Shown here piece by piece: positions 7,286-14,881 of a stretch of 17,298 nt of DNA. The DNA is from Spirochaetaceae bacterium (GTDB lineage Bacteria > Spirochaetota > Spirochaetia > Treponematales > Breznakiellaceae), in the NCBI GenBank assembly GCA_031258625.1, contig JAIRMO010000163.1, positions 1 through 17,298 of the forward strand, read 5' to 3'. The position numbers were made by a program, and so were the translations under genes. Every line of letters starts with the position of its first letter. Position 1 is the stretch's first letter. Under the pieces are notes generated by a model, which saw only the letters and a list, made by a program, of their open reading frames with translations, did not search any database and was not told where the DNA came from.

Positions 7286-8245
7286 ATGATTTTATGCTGC
7301 GGAGAAGCCCTGATTGATATGATCCCCGCCCCGTCCGGCGGCGGGGATGGCTTTATTCCCCGTCCCGGGGGAAGTCCCTACAATACCGCGGTGGCCATCG
7401 GCAGGCTGGGTACGCCGGTACGGTTTTTTGGCAGGCTTTCCACGGATTTTTTTGGGGAAATGTTGATCCGCCGGCTTTCCCAAGACGCCGTGGGTACCGA
7501 TTTGATCATCCGTTCCGGGGAGAATTCCACCCTGGCCTTTGTCAGGCTTGAGCCGGGCAGGGAACCGGCCTATGTTTTTTATACCCAGGGAAGCGCGGAT
7601 TCATCCCTGAGCCCCGGGGATCTGCCCCCCAGACTGCCCCCGGAGATCCGGTGTATCCTTTTTGGCTCCATTTCCATGACCATGGAACCGGTTGCCTCCG
7701 CCATAGAGACCCTGATCTTCCGGGAAAGCGCCCCCCAGGGGCCGGTTATTTCCCTGGATCCCAACATACGGCCCTTTATGATCCGGGACCGGGATGCCTA
7801 TGTAAAACGTTTTGAATGCTGGGTAGCGGCTTCAACCATCGTGAAAATCTCCAAGGCGGATTTTGATTTTATTTATCCCGGTCTGGGCCCGGAAAAATCC
7901 CTGGCGAAGATCCTTACCATGGGCCCCCGGATGGCCCTTACCACCCTGGGCGCCGGAGGGGCCCGGGCGCTGCTCCTGAAGGAGGGTGGGACGGTCCTGG
8001 ATGTCAGCGCCCCGGTGGTGGATCTGCCTGTGGCGGATACCATAGGCGCCGGGGATACATTTCACGGGGCCTTCCTCTCCTGGCTGGAGAGGAAGGGAAA
8101 AATGTCCCGGGAGGGGCTCCTTTCCTTTACGGAAAAGGAACTTTATGAGGCCCTGTTTTTTGCCAACAAGGCGGCGTCCCTGGTCTGTTCCCGGCACGGG
8201 GCGGATCCCCCTTCCCTGGCGGAAGTGGAAGCCCTGGAGCGATAG
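7286..8245 (+). CDS. PfkB-family carbohydrate kinase (fructokinase-like)
   Basis: A cytoplasmic ATP-dependent sugar kinase of 319 aa, the usual length for fructokinase/ribokinase relatives. ATG 7286 has a strong AAAGGAG 6 nt upstream. The N-terminus (CCGEALIDMIP) and the GGSPYNTAVAIGRLG segment are typical of bacterial fructokinases. FFGRLSTDFFGEML follows the substrate lid region. PfkB signature 2 is D251-T-I-G-A-G-D257, where D257 is the catalytic base and GAG forms the anion hole. The family transfers phosphate from ATP to fructose or a related sugar; the substrate cannot be fixed by reading alone (2-keto-3-deoxygluconate or ribose are alternatives). The gene is followed 9 nt later by aroC, so the two are probably co-transcribed, though no shared pathway is evident. 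Confidence 0.88.
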   Translation: MILCCGEALIDMIPAPSGGGDGFIPRPGGSPYNTAVAIGRLGTPVRFFGRLSTDFFGEMLIRRLSQDAVGTDLIIRSGENSTLAFVRLEPGREPAYVFYTQGSADSSLSPGDLPPRLPPEIRCILFGSISMTMEPVASAIETLIFRESAPQGPVISLDPNIRPFMIRDRDAYVKRFECWVAASTIVKISKADFDFIYPGLGPEKSLAKILTMGPRMALTTLGAGGARALLLKEGGTVLDVSAPVVDLPVADTIGAGDTFHGAFLSWLERKGKMSREGLLSFTEKELYEALFFANKAASLVCSRHGADPPSLAEVEALER

Positions 8246-8254
8246 AAGATTGTC

Positions 8255-9379
8255 ATGGGCGGAAACAGTTTTGGAACCCTTTTTACCATCACCACCTTTG
8301 GGGAATCCCACGGCCCCGGCTGCGGCGTCCTCGTGGACGGCTGCCCCGCGGGGGTAAGCCTGGACACGGAAGCCATTGCCCGGGAACTGCGCCGCCGCCG
8401 GCCCGGAGGAGGCCCCCAGGGCCTGGGGGCCTCCTCCGGCCGGGCCGAGGCGGATGAGCCGGAAATCCTCTCCGGAGTATTTGAGGGGAAAACCTTGGGA
8501 AGTCCCATCGCCATCCTGGTGCGGAACAAAGATCAACATTCCGGGGATTACGATGAGCTCAAGGACCTGTACCGGCCGGGCCACGCGGACTGGCCCTGGG
8601 AGGCCAAATACGGCATCCGGGACCACCGGGGGGGCGGGAGAAGCTCCGGCCGGGAAACGGTGGGGCGGGTGGCGGCGGGGGCGGTGGCCAAGGCCTTCCT
8701 TGCCGAAGCGGGCATCCTCATCCGGGCCTGGACCTCCGCCGCCGCGGGGATCCGGGCGCCGGGTCCGGAGGAGCCCGGTTTTGATTATGAGGAGGCGGCC
8801 AGGAACCCCCTGGGGGTGCCTCACCGGGAAATCGCCGAAAGGATCCTGGAAAAAATAGAGGACCTGAAAAACCAGGGGGACAGCGCCGGGGGGGTGATAA
8901 CCTGTATGGTCACGGGACTGCCGCCGGGACTAGGGGACCCGGTTTTCGGCAAGCTCGACGCCCGGATCGCCGGGGCTATGGTCTCCATCGGGGCGGTCAA
9001 GGGGGTGGAACTGGGAAGCGGTTTTACCGCCGCTTCCGGCCGGGGGTCGAGCAATAACGACGAACCCGTCCCCGCCCGGACCGCCCGGAGCGGGCTTCCC
9101 CCGGGGGTACCTGCCCTGGCTTTTAAGACCAACCATGCCGGGGGGGTCCTGGGGGGGATCTCCACCGGTTCCCCCCTGGAATTCCGGACGGCCTTTAAGC
9201 CGGTCCCTTCCATATCAAAAAAACAGCGGACCCTGGACCGGCAGGGTACGGTTCGGGACCTGGTTATCCGGGGGCGTCACGATGTCTGTATTGTCCCCCG
9301 GGCCATACCGGTGGTGGAGGCCATGACCGCCCTGGTTCTGGCGGACCTCGTCCTCTTAAACCGCGGCGCCCGGGTATAG
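8255..9379 (+). CDS. aroC: Chorismate synthase
   Basis: Last step of the shikimate pathway: converts 5-enolpyruvylshikimate-3-phosphate to chorismate using reduced FMN. The 374-aa product has the normal family length. Visible motifs are SFGTLFTITTFGESHGPG at the N-terminus (with the invariant GESHG histidine), EILSGVFEGKTLGSPIA, the second invariant histidine in YRPGHADW, KYGIRDHRGGGRSSGRET, GSGF.AASGRGSSNNDE, and NHAGGVLGGISTGSPL near the C-terminus. The segment after RRRRPGG is Gly-rich (GGPQGLGASSGRAEAD) and differs from the more common PGQ.R.TT.R.E form, but the core is intact. ATG 8255 lies 9 nt after the sugar kinase stop with only a weak AGAAG upstream, so translation is probably coupled. 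It ends 7 bp from a convergent gene, with no clear terminator between. Confidence 0.96.
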   Translation: MGGNSFGTLFTITTFGESHGPGCGVLVDGCPAGVSLDTEAIARELRRRRPGGGPQGLGASSGRAEADEPEILSGVFEGKTLGSPIAILVRNKDQHSGDYDELKDLYRPGHADWPWEAKYGIRDHRGGGRSSGRETVGRVAAGAVAKAFLAEAGILIRAWTSAAAGIRAPGPEEPGFDYEEAARNPLGVPHREIAERILEKIEDLKNQGDSAGGVITCMVTGLPPGLGDPVFGKLDARIAGAMVSIGAVKGVELGSGFTAASGRGSSNNDEPVPARTARSGLPPGVPALAFKTNHAGGVLGGISTGSPLEFRTAFKPVPSISKKQRTLDRQGTVRDLVIRGRHDVCIVPRAIPVVEAMTALVLADLVLLNRGARV

Positions 9380-9386
9380 CCGGAAA

Positions 9387-9773
9387 TTAGTTTTTCCTGA
9401 TATAGAGGGGGATTGAGGTAAGTTCCCTATCGTCCACATACAACACAAAATTAACCACCCCGCTGCTTTTGAATTGCAGATTGGAAATGGAAAAAACCAA
9501 GTGGGAGACGGCGGTGGCGTTCCCCACCCCCTTGACCTCCACCGTACCCGATATGGTTTCCATGTTTAATTCCCCGTTTAAATCCCTGGTTTCAATCCTA
9601 AAGGTATGATTGGAAAACTCCCATATATCAAAACGCAACCGGAGAACCACCGATAATTGGGGATGAATACAGGGGAAATTCTTAGAAACGATCGTATCAA
9701 AGGTCCCGACAATAGTAAGTTTACCGCTGTTTTCTTGGGCAAAATCACAAAAAGTGAAAATCTCTGCTTTCAT
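9387..9773 (-). CDS. Conserved hypothetical beta-rich protein
   Basis: A 128-aa protein with ATG at 9773 and GGAG 6 nt upstream. There is no signal peptide or TM segment. It begins MKAEIFTFCDFAQENSGKL and continues with GTFDTI, LSVVLRLRFDI, FRIETRD and a C-terminal LYVDDRELTSIPLYIRKN. Alternating hydrophobic strands and few helices suggest a cytoplasmic beta-sandwich. From memory this pattern matches small bacterial proteins grouped as DUF6941, of unknown function, but I could not check. It stands alone, convergent with aroC and downstream of the sensor operon on the same strand, with its own upstream spacer. No reaction can be assigned. Confidence 0.78.
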   Translation of the reverse strand: MKAEIFTFCDFAQENSGKLTIVGTFDTIVSKNFPCIHPQLSVVLRLRFDIWEFSNHTFRIETRDLNGELNMETISGTVEVKGVGNATAVSHLVFSISNLQFKSSGVVNFVLYVDDRELTSIPLYIRKN

Positions 9774-9933
9774 ATAAAGCTCCGTCCAGATAAATATAAT
9801 TCAAATACGGTATACCGGATATGGGGTTTGTTCAAAAAAACCGTTAATTTTCGAACAAGTGTTGCCATTTCCCGTCTGGTACCTTACTGGGACTAAACAC
9901 AGCTCCGGGGAAGCCGGACAAGCAGAGCCTGTC

Positions 9934-9955
9934 TCCCAAAACTGAAGTTTTGGGA
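9934..9955. repeat. Near-perfect palindrome, CCCAAAAC-TGAA-GTTTTGGG
   Basis: A 9-bp stem (TCCCAAAAC / GTTTTGGGA) closes a TGAA loop, and outer GCCT/AGGC pairs can extend it. A weaker relative with the same TGAA loop is at 5275-5300, and a CCCAAAAC-type stem is at 4883-4916. It could be a terminator for the minus-strand operon or a dispersed intergenic repeat. Confidence 0.4.
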
Positions 9956-9982
9956 AAGGCGCCGCGTTTACCAGGCACCCGG

Positions 9983-10016
9983 GCGGTAAAATTGCGGTAT
10001 TTTAGCGGTTTCGCGG
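9983..10016. repeat. GCGGT direct repeats at 11-bp spacing inside an inverted repeat
   Basis: GCGGT occurs at 9983, 9994 and 10005, one helical turn apart, each followed by A/T-rich bases except the last; GCGGA follows at 10013. The set lies between GCCGCGTTT (9961-9969) and its exact complement AAACGCGGC (10021-10029). Protein binding or an RNA stem-loop at the end of the operon are possible roles. Confidence 0.35.
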
Positions 10017-10031
10017 ACCCAAACGCGGCTC

Positions 10032-10742
10032 CTAAGTAAGGAACCGGTTTATCCGCTTCATCAACGAAAGGTATACGGCCAAGGCCAAAAGGGAAAATAA
10101 TAAAACCACCCCCGACTGCCATAACACCTGGCTCTTTATCCAGGCGATGATGGGATCCGCGTCCAGGTCACAGCCGATGATCCCCACCGGATCCCCCCGG
10201 GAATTCAGGATAGGGGCATAAACGGAGATGAGGTTGCCCCAGGTTTCATTCCGGTCTATACTACCCAACTGGACCTCCTTGATCCGCAGGGTTACAAAAA
10301 AGGCATTGTCATAGGCGCTGACATCTTCCTCCGTACCCAGGGGTGAAAAATTCTCCGCGTCATCCGGGGTGGTACTGCCGTCGATAATGTACCGGTACAC
10401 GGAGGCGTTCACCGGCGCCATGGTGTATAAATAACGGCAACTTATGGTTTGTTTTATTTCCAGCATTTTTTTGCGGGTCTCTTCATAATAGGGATCCTGG
10501 GAATCCAGGGATTGGCTCAGGGCTTCAAAGGCGTCCCCGTCAATGAGCTTTATCACCTGTTCCACCACGGGCAGCCCGATACGGGAGCATACAAACCGGG
10601 TTACCGCGGAGATTTGCAATACCGAGGTAATCACAAACACCCCAAAGATGGCGATAAAAAAGAACAAGACAAAAAGGGTTATTCTAAATTTAATAGAAGC
10701 AACCTGCTGCCACCGGTTTTCGACTTCGTTTTCTATATCCAT
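10032..10742 (-). CDS. Stand-alone membrane-anchored periplasmic sensor (Cache-like)
   Basis: A 236-aa protein, ATG 10742 with GGAG 8 nt upstream, starting 19 nt after the kinase stop as last gene of the operon. TM1 is at about residues 20-40. The periplasmic domain follows, and TM2 at about 206-226 ends in KRINRFLT and the stop. The domain carries [35 protein letters not shown] and VYAPILNSRG..VGIIGCDLDA, aligning motif by motif with the sensor of the chemoreceptor at 5344-7167. The resemblance stops where a receptor HAMP would begin, so it has no cytoplasmic output domain. The simplest reading is that it senses a ligand and passes the signal through its membrane helices to the adjacent membrane kinase. 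Alternatively it is a receptor truncated after TM2, but its Shine-Dalgarno and operon position argue for function. Confidence 0.8.
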   Translation of the reverse strand: MDIENEVENRWQQVASIKFRITLFVLFFFIAIFGVFVITSVLQISAVTRFVCSRIGLPVVEQVIKLIDGDAFEALSQSLDSQDPYYEETRKKMLEIKQTISCRYLYTMAPVNASVYRYIIDGSTTPDDAENFSPLGTEEDVSAYDNAFFVTLRIKEVQLGSIDRNETWGNLISVYAPILNSRGDPVGIIGCDLDADPIIAWIKSQVLWQSGVVLLFSLLALAVYLSLMKRINRFLT

Positions 10743-10761
10743 GGGTTTCTCCGATTTTACC

Positions 10762-12762
10762 TTACGAGGCTCTATTCTGGACCATTTTTAATTCCAGGGG
10801 AATATAGATATTAAAAACCGTACCCTTCCCCGGCTCGCTTTGCAGTTTTATGGTACCCCGAAGCTCCCGTATCCGCTCCCGTACCAGGTTAAGCCCTATG
10901 CCGCGGCCCGCGTGGGCGTCCGCCTCCTCGGCGGTGCTGAACCCCGGAGAAAAAATGACCTTGAGGAGCTGATTTTTATCCGCCCCTTCTTCCGAAGGGG
11001 TAAAAAGACGTAATTTTTCCGCTTTTTTCCGGATTTTTTCAAAATCCAGCCCCCTGCCGTCGTCGGCAAGTCTTAGGTGGATCCGGTCGTTCCCGTATTT
11101 GATAAAAAGCCGGATAAGCCCTTCGGGGTTTTTACCCAGGGCGCTCCGTTCCTCCGGGGTTTCGAGGCCGTGGTATACCGCGTTACGGACCAGTTGGGTA
11201 AGGACCTCCTTGATAATACGGCGGGGGCCGTGTTCCAGCACTATCCCGTCCAGATCCTCCACCATAAACCGGGCCTTTTTATTCAGGGCCGCCGCGGCTT
11301 TTTCGCAGGCCTTGGTGAGGGTCTCCACCAACACGTACCGGTCCTGCCTCCGGCTTTCCCCGACCTTGACCCTAAAGGACTGGATCTTGTCAATGGTATC
11401 CCGGAATTTGTCCTTTTCCTTCATGAGCTTTTCCAATTCCACGGTGATGTGTAATATCGCTTCAAAGGGAATATCCTCCTGATCCCGGAGATCCTTGATT
11501 TTCGACTCCAGTTCATGAAGTTTATCGCTGAAATTTTCAAGCCCCAGGATAAGGGCGTTGGATTTGATCGCGTGGACGGACTGATAGATATCAACCATGG
11601 CTTGCCGGGCGGAAAGCTTTTTGTTTTTCAGGATCCGGTTGATCCGGTCAAATTCATATTCCGTATCTTCGATAAAATCATTGAAGACCCGGGGCTCCAC
11701 CTGGATAACCTGAAAAAGAGCCCGCATTTCATCGTCCCGCTTGTTCGTCTCTTCCGTAAGCTGTTTCTGGAGCAGTTTCTCGGTGGTGATATTCTCCAGG
11801 CTGCCCAAAATAAAGAAGACCCCGTACCCCCGGTCAACGGCGGCAAAGGTGGTACGAAGGATTTTTTCCTCCCCGGTCATTTCATTGATATAAGAGAATT
11901 CCACAATCGGATTGATATCCTCCAGCATCTTCGCGTCAAAGGAACGGTTTATTACCATTTCAAAATAATCTTCCAGGGTATCCCGTTCCTTTACTTTGAG
12001 GGAAGCGGACAGAAGGTCGGTAAACTTTTTCCCCTGGAGTTCATTCATGTCCAAAATCTCCTCCAGGGCCTTGGAATAGGCGGGCTGGATCGTGTAGTGC
12101 CGGTCCATAAGGAAAAGGCCGGCCTTGAGGTTGTCCTTCATCACGGCGATCTCGTCCCGTTCGGACTTTAACGCCAAGGTCAACTGCCGTACCCAGCGGT
12201 CCTTGAGGCGCCGGATCTGTTCGTAGGCAATGGTTAATATCAGTACCAGAAGATAAACGGCGATAAGCCGGAACGCTATGGGGAGGAAGTAATTAAACCC
12301 CGCAATTCCGGGAATAATCGTAATGGTCATGATTCCCGCGAGGAGCAGCCCGGAAAGGATGGAACCGATATATAAGCCCAGGATAAAAATAACGATCGGC
12401 GGATAAGTATATATCCACAGGCCCGCAAACCCCTGCTGCCCGCCGCTCAAAAGCAATACGCCGCAGAGGATCCCAAAGGGGATGAGGACGATAAGACCGC
12501 AGGCTACAAAGGAAACCTTGGTTTTGAGGAGAAAGAGGATAATAATACACATCAACCCGATAAAAAGATCGGCCATACCCCGGAAGACATTACCGTCAAA
12601 TACGACGGTAGTCCCAAAAACAATAAGAAAAATCGCGCCGATGATCAGGGCGATATTAAAGATGAGGTAACGGACCACTTCGTCCATTACCAATTCATCC
12701 TGGGGGTTATCGAATTTATTGCTGGTGAGGAATTTTAAAACCCGGTCACCCATAGTGGTCAT
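10762..12762 (-). CDS. Membrane HPt-containing CheA-like histidine kinase
   Basis: A 666-aa hybrid sensor kinase; ATG 12762 has AAGGAG 6 nt upstream, inside the end of cheX. Residues about 30-185 hold about six hydrophobic helices, then an Arg/Lys-rich cytoplasmic linker. Residues about 215-345 look like a PAS fold (LFLMDRHYTI, later ITTEKLL). An HPt helix bundle follows with the likely phosphorylated histidine H397 in SVHAIKSNALILG, resembling CheA P1. The ATPase is CheA-like: N box with N527 (LVRNAVYHGLETPEER), G1 box D567-D-G-R-G, a FSPGFSTAEEAD lid, and G2 box G619-R-G-I-G. There is no CheY-binding P2 domain and no C-terminal CheW-like P5 domain, so it should not join standard CheW receptor arrays. 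It should autophosphorylate H397 and pass phosphate to CheY. Membrane helices and the downstream sensor are the probable inputs. I do not know a named family with exactly this layout. Confidence 0.87.
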   Translation of the reverse strand: MTTMGDRVLKFLTSNKFDNPQDELVMDEVVRYLIFNIALIIGAIFLIVFGTTVVFDGNVFRGMADLFIGLMCIIILFLLKTKVSFVACGLIVLIPFGILCGVLLLSGGQQGFAGLWIYTYPPIVIFILGLYIGSILSGLLLAGIMTITIIPGIAGFNYFLPIAFRLIAVYLLVLILTIAYEQIRRLKDRWVRQLTLALKSERDEIAVMKDNLKAGLFLMDRHYTIQPAYSKALEEILDMNELQGKKFTDLLSASLKVKERDTLEDYFEMVINRSFDAKMLEDINPIVEFSYINEMTGEEKILRTTFAAVDRGYGVFFILGSLENITTEKLLQKQLTEETNKRDDEMRALFQVIQVEPRVFNDFIEDTEYEFDRINRILKNKKLSARQAMVDIYQSVHAIKSNALILGLENFSDKLHELESKIKDLRDQEDIPFEAILHITVELEKLMKEKDKFRDTIDKIQSFRVKVGESRRQDRYVLVETLTKACEKAAAALNKKARFMVEDLDGIVLEHGPRRIIKEVLTQLVRNAVYHGLETPEERSALGKNPEGLIRLFIKYGNDRIHLRLADDGRGLDFEKIRKKAEKLRLFTPSEEGADKNQLLKVIFSPGFSTAEEADAHAGRGIGLNLVRERIRELRGTIKLQSEPGKGTVFNIYIPLELKMVQNRAS

Positions 12763-12763
12763 T

Positions 12764-13240
12764 TCACGCTCCTTTTATTGATTCAATCGCCACTGAAAGG
12801 ACAAAAGTCTCATTCTCAAATATGTTGAAGGGAATACAAATAATCCGGGCCTGTCCGGTGGGCCATTTTATTACATGTTCTTTCCCTTGTATGATGGTCG
12901 GCAGGGATATGATCAGCCGGAAGGATTCTTCCAGGTTCTTTTTTACGTTCCCCGCGATGATATTGACGATTTCGCCGATAGCGTCCACCACCTCTTCGTC
13001 CAAATCGGTATGGCTCGACCCGCTCAGGATATCGGTAAGCCGAATAGCCAGGGACGTTTTCATGGAGATAACCACCGCCCCCCGGGCCTCCCCGGTAAGT
13101 CCGATTACCGCGGAAATATCCCAGTCATTGATGGTTTCTTTTACCTCAAAATAAGGACGATCCGCCGAAAGATCGCAGCCCACAAATTCATGAAACACAT
13201 TTTCGCATACCTCTATGAAGGGTTGGATATATTTTTCCAT
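12764..13240 (-). CDS. cheX: CheX-type CheY-phosphate phosphatase
   Basis: A 158-aa cytoplasmic protein starting at ATG 13240, 9 nt after the cheY stop, with an AGGA that overlaps that stop codon. The diagnostic catalytic pattern of CheC/CheX phosphatases is present once: E90-I-V-N93 within DAIGEIVNIIAGNVKKNL, where Glu and Asn position water to hydrolyse the phospho-aspartate of CheY. One motif at this length indicates CheX rather than two-site CheC. The family acts as a dimer and is the phosphatase typical of spirochaetes, which lack CheZ. One base separates its stop from the kinase start, implying coupled translation. It should reset the CheY encoded just upstream, and perhaps other CheY proteins. 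Confidence 0.92.
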   Translation of the reverse strand: MEKYIQPFIEVCENVFHEFVGCDLSADRPYFEVKETINDWDISAVIGLTGEARGAVVISMKTSLAIRLTDILSGSSHTDLDEEVVDAIGEIVNIIAGNVKKNLEESFRLIISLPTIIQGKEHVIKWPTGQARIICIPFNIFENETFVLSVAIESIKGA

Positions 13241-13249
13241 GCTTTTTCC

Positions 13250-13618
13250 TTATATAGTTATTTTTGATAACTTTTCTCTGAAATTTTTTTCGTTCACCGG
13301 CTTGATGATATAATCGGTGGCGCCGCTTTTTAAGGCTTCAATTACGTTATACCGGGCGGCTTCGCTGGTTACCATAATCACCGGAAGGTTTTTATACTCC
13401 TCCTTGGCCCTGATGGCTTTAAGAAAATCTATCCCCGAAAGCTGCGGCATATTCCAATCCAGCAGCACTAAATCTATTTTCCGGCTCAACACCTGCTGTA
13501 AAGCATCCCGTCCATTGGCCGCCTCCACAAACTGGCAGGGAATTTTCATGAGAGAAAACGTATTTTTTACAATATTTCTCATAATTCGGGAATCATCTAC
13601 CACCAAAATTGTTTTCAT
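13250..13618 (-). CDS. cheY: CheY-like single-domain response regulator
   Basis: A receiver-only protein of 122 aa with ATG 13618 and AGAGGA 6 nt upstream. All phosphorylation residues are present: acidic pair D8-D9, phospho-acceptor D54 (LLDWNMP), switch T84 (MVTSEA), Y103 and K106 (DYIIKPV). There is no output domain, so it acts through protein contacts, either at the flagellar switch like classical CheY or as a phosphate shuttle. First gene of the cheY-cheX-kinase-sensor operon. The likely donor is the HPt kinase at 10762-12762 and the likely phosphatase is CheX. No strong promoter is seen; a TTGAAA-N16-TAAATA match in the 60 bases upstream is weak. The symbol marks the family; equivalence to the main chemotaxis CheY is not shown. 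Confidence 0.92.
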   Translation of the reverse strand: MKTILVVDDSRIMRNIVKNTFSLMKIPCQFVEAANGRDALQQVLSRKIDLVLLDWNMPQLSGIDFLKAIRAKEEYKNLPVIMVTSEAARYNVIEALKSGATDYIIKPVNEKNFREKLSKITI

Positions 13619-13778
13619 AATAATCCTCTCACATATTTATTGACAAACGAGCCCCTTTCAACCCCAATGGGTTTACAAAAAACGCTTCGGCTCATGAAAG
13701 TCTTTCAAAATTCTCCGGGGCCGGCAGAACCATAATCTTAAAAGAGCGGCGTTACCGATCAAACAATCCCAAATTAGG

Positions 13779-13806
13779 AAAAAAACAGGCATTGGACCGT
13801 TTTTTT
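13779..13806 (-). terminator. A7/T7 stem-loop, probable terminator of the GGDEF gene
   Basis: AAAAAAAC(A)GG pairs with CCGTTTTTTT across the loop CATTGGA, giving T runs on both strands. It lies 17 nt past the diguanylate cyclase stop and before the cheY leader. The stem is AT-dominated with one bulge, so it is moderate at best. The rest of 13619-13822 holds no gene. Confidence 0.4.
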
Positions 13807-13822
13807 CAAGCCGGTCTCAAAA

Positions 13823-14869
13823 CTAGCCGGAGGTGGAAACCGGGTCCAATCCTTTGGAAAAACAAACAACTTTATTTCTGCCTCCCTTTTTTGCCTGATA
13901 CAACGCGATATCCGCGTGATGAATACAGGTTTCAAGATCATATCTTTCGGCCGAGCCTTCATCGTCCTGAAACATAGCCACCCCAAAACTGGCGCTTATG
14001 GAAACGGGGCCCGATTTAAGCGGGACCGGTCTTTGGACAATGGCCTTCCTGACCCGTTCCGCTACGGCGATACAGGTGGGCCTATCCACCTGGCTAAAAT
14101 AAAGGATAAATTCCTCCCCCCCATAACGGCCGAGGAAGTCGTTTTTCCGCAGTATGGATGAAATAAGCGTTACAATATGACGCAGGGCGTCATCCCCCGC
14201 CTGGTGGCCGTAGGTGTCGTTAAAATGCTTAAAGAGGTCGATATCCATCATCACGATACCGCAGGACAGGTTGTGTTTTATGGCATTGGCCAATTCTATG
14301 ATGGCCCGGTCCATAAAGGAGCGGCGGTTAAGGGCTCCGGTTAGAGGATCGTGGCTGGCCAGGTATTTAAGCTGGGATTCGCTTTCCCGGAGGGCTTCCA
14401 CGGCGGAATTACGGCTGTCCACCTCATTCCTGAGGCTGTCCGCCAGGGCGGTAAGGGCCGCTTCCTTCGCTTTTAGTTCCTTAAAGGTCGAATCCAACTG
14501 GGTAACCTTATTATTAAAGGCGGCAAAAAATTCACCCATAGACTGGATCTGCTGGGAAAAGTCCCCCTGTTCTACCATGCGTATTTGCTGGAGCATACGG
14601 AGGAGATGGGATTGCAGGGTTTTTAAATATTCGGGAATAATACCCCGTACCGTGATAGACTGCGAAAAATCCCCCAGGGAAAAGGAACTCAAGAATTCCC
14701 GAATGGCTTTTAATTCACTATGAATAGTCCGTAATTGGGGTGTTTTTGCCAAATTCCCTTCGAGACGCGGGAAATCCTGGTCATGGAGGAGTTTCTTGAT
14801 ATGATCCAGCGCAAGATATTCCTGTTCTTCCATAATAATCGTATCTTGAGCTTTTCTAGAAATCCCCAT
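13823..14869 (-). CDS. Diguanylate cyclase (GGDEF) with HAMP-like N-terminus
   Basis: Makes the second messenger c-di-GMP from two GTP. From ATG 14869 the product is 348 aa with no TM segment. The N-terminal half is helical and contains two related LGDFSQSI / QGDFSQQI units like HAMP linkers. A coiled coil (about residues 135-175) then leads to the GGDEF domain, which begins YLASHDPLTGALNRRSF. The active site is G250-G-E-E-F254, and the product-inhibition I-site R241-K-N-D244 sits the usual five residues before it. Both sites look intact. The frame stays open back to ATG 14983, but a good promoter lies at 14882-14910, so that start is unlikely. ATG 14833 is the other option; neither start has a clear Shine-Dalgarno. 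It is transcribed towards the cheY operon, 204 nt from it, and a terminator-like stem between suggests separate units. Confidence 0.88.
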   Translation of the reverse strand: MGISRKAQDTIIMEEQEYLALDHIKKLLHDQDFPRLEGNLAKTPQLRTIHSELKAIREFLSSFSLGDFSQSITVRGIIPEYLKTLQSHLLRMLQQIRMVEQGDFSQQIQSMGEFFAAFNNKVTQLDSTFKELKAKEAALTALADSLRNEVDSRNSAVEALRESESQLKYLASHDPLTGALNRRSFMDRAIIELANAIKHNLSCGIVMMDIDLFKHFNDTYGHQAGDDALRHIVTLISSILRKNDFLGRYGGEEFILYFSQVDRPTCIAVAERVRKAIVQRPVPLKSGPVSISASFGVAMFQDDEGSAERYDLETCIHHADIALYQAKKGGRNKVVCFSKGLDPVSTSG

Positions 14870-14881
14870 AACAATTCCGGC

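Larger units (their letters stand above)
9774..10031 (-). other. Non-coding spacer with palindromes
   Basis: This holds no credible gene. It contains the 10-bp palindrome CGGTATACCG (9808-9817), about 35 nt before the hypothetical gene start and a possible operator, and the inverted repeat TTGTTC (9828-9833) / GAACAA (9853-9858). The hairpin at 9934-9955 and the phased repeats at 9983-10016 are listed separately. Reading the minus strand past the sensor stop shows no HAMP or signalling domain in any frame. Confidence 0.6.

Noticed and set aside
7832..8824. Minus-strand ORF of 330 aa across the sugar kinase and aroC
   Set aside because: It spans two well-identified plus-strand genes and has a shadow-like Gly/Pro/Arg composition.
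2107..10040. Shared 11-mer CTTACTTAGGA (2107-2117) and its complement (10030-10040) as ends of an inserted element
   Set aside because: Chance 11-bp matches are expected in 17 kb, and flanking similarity is slight.
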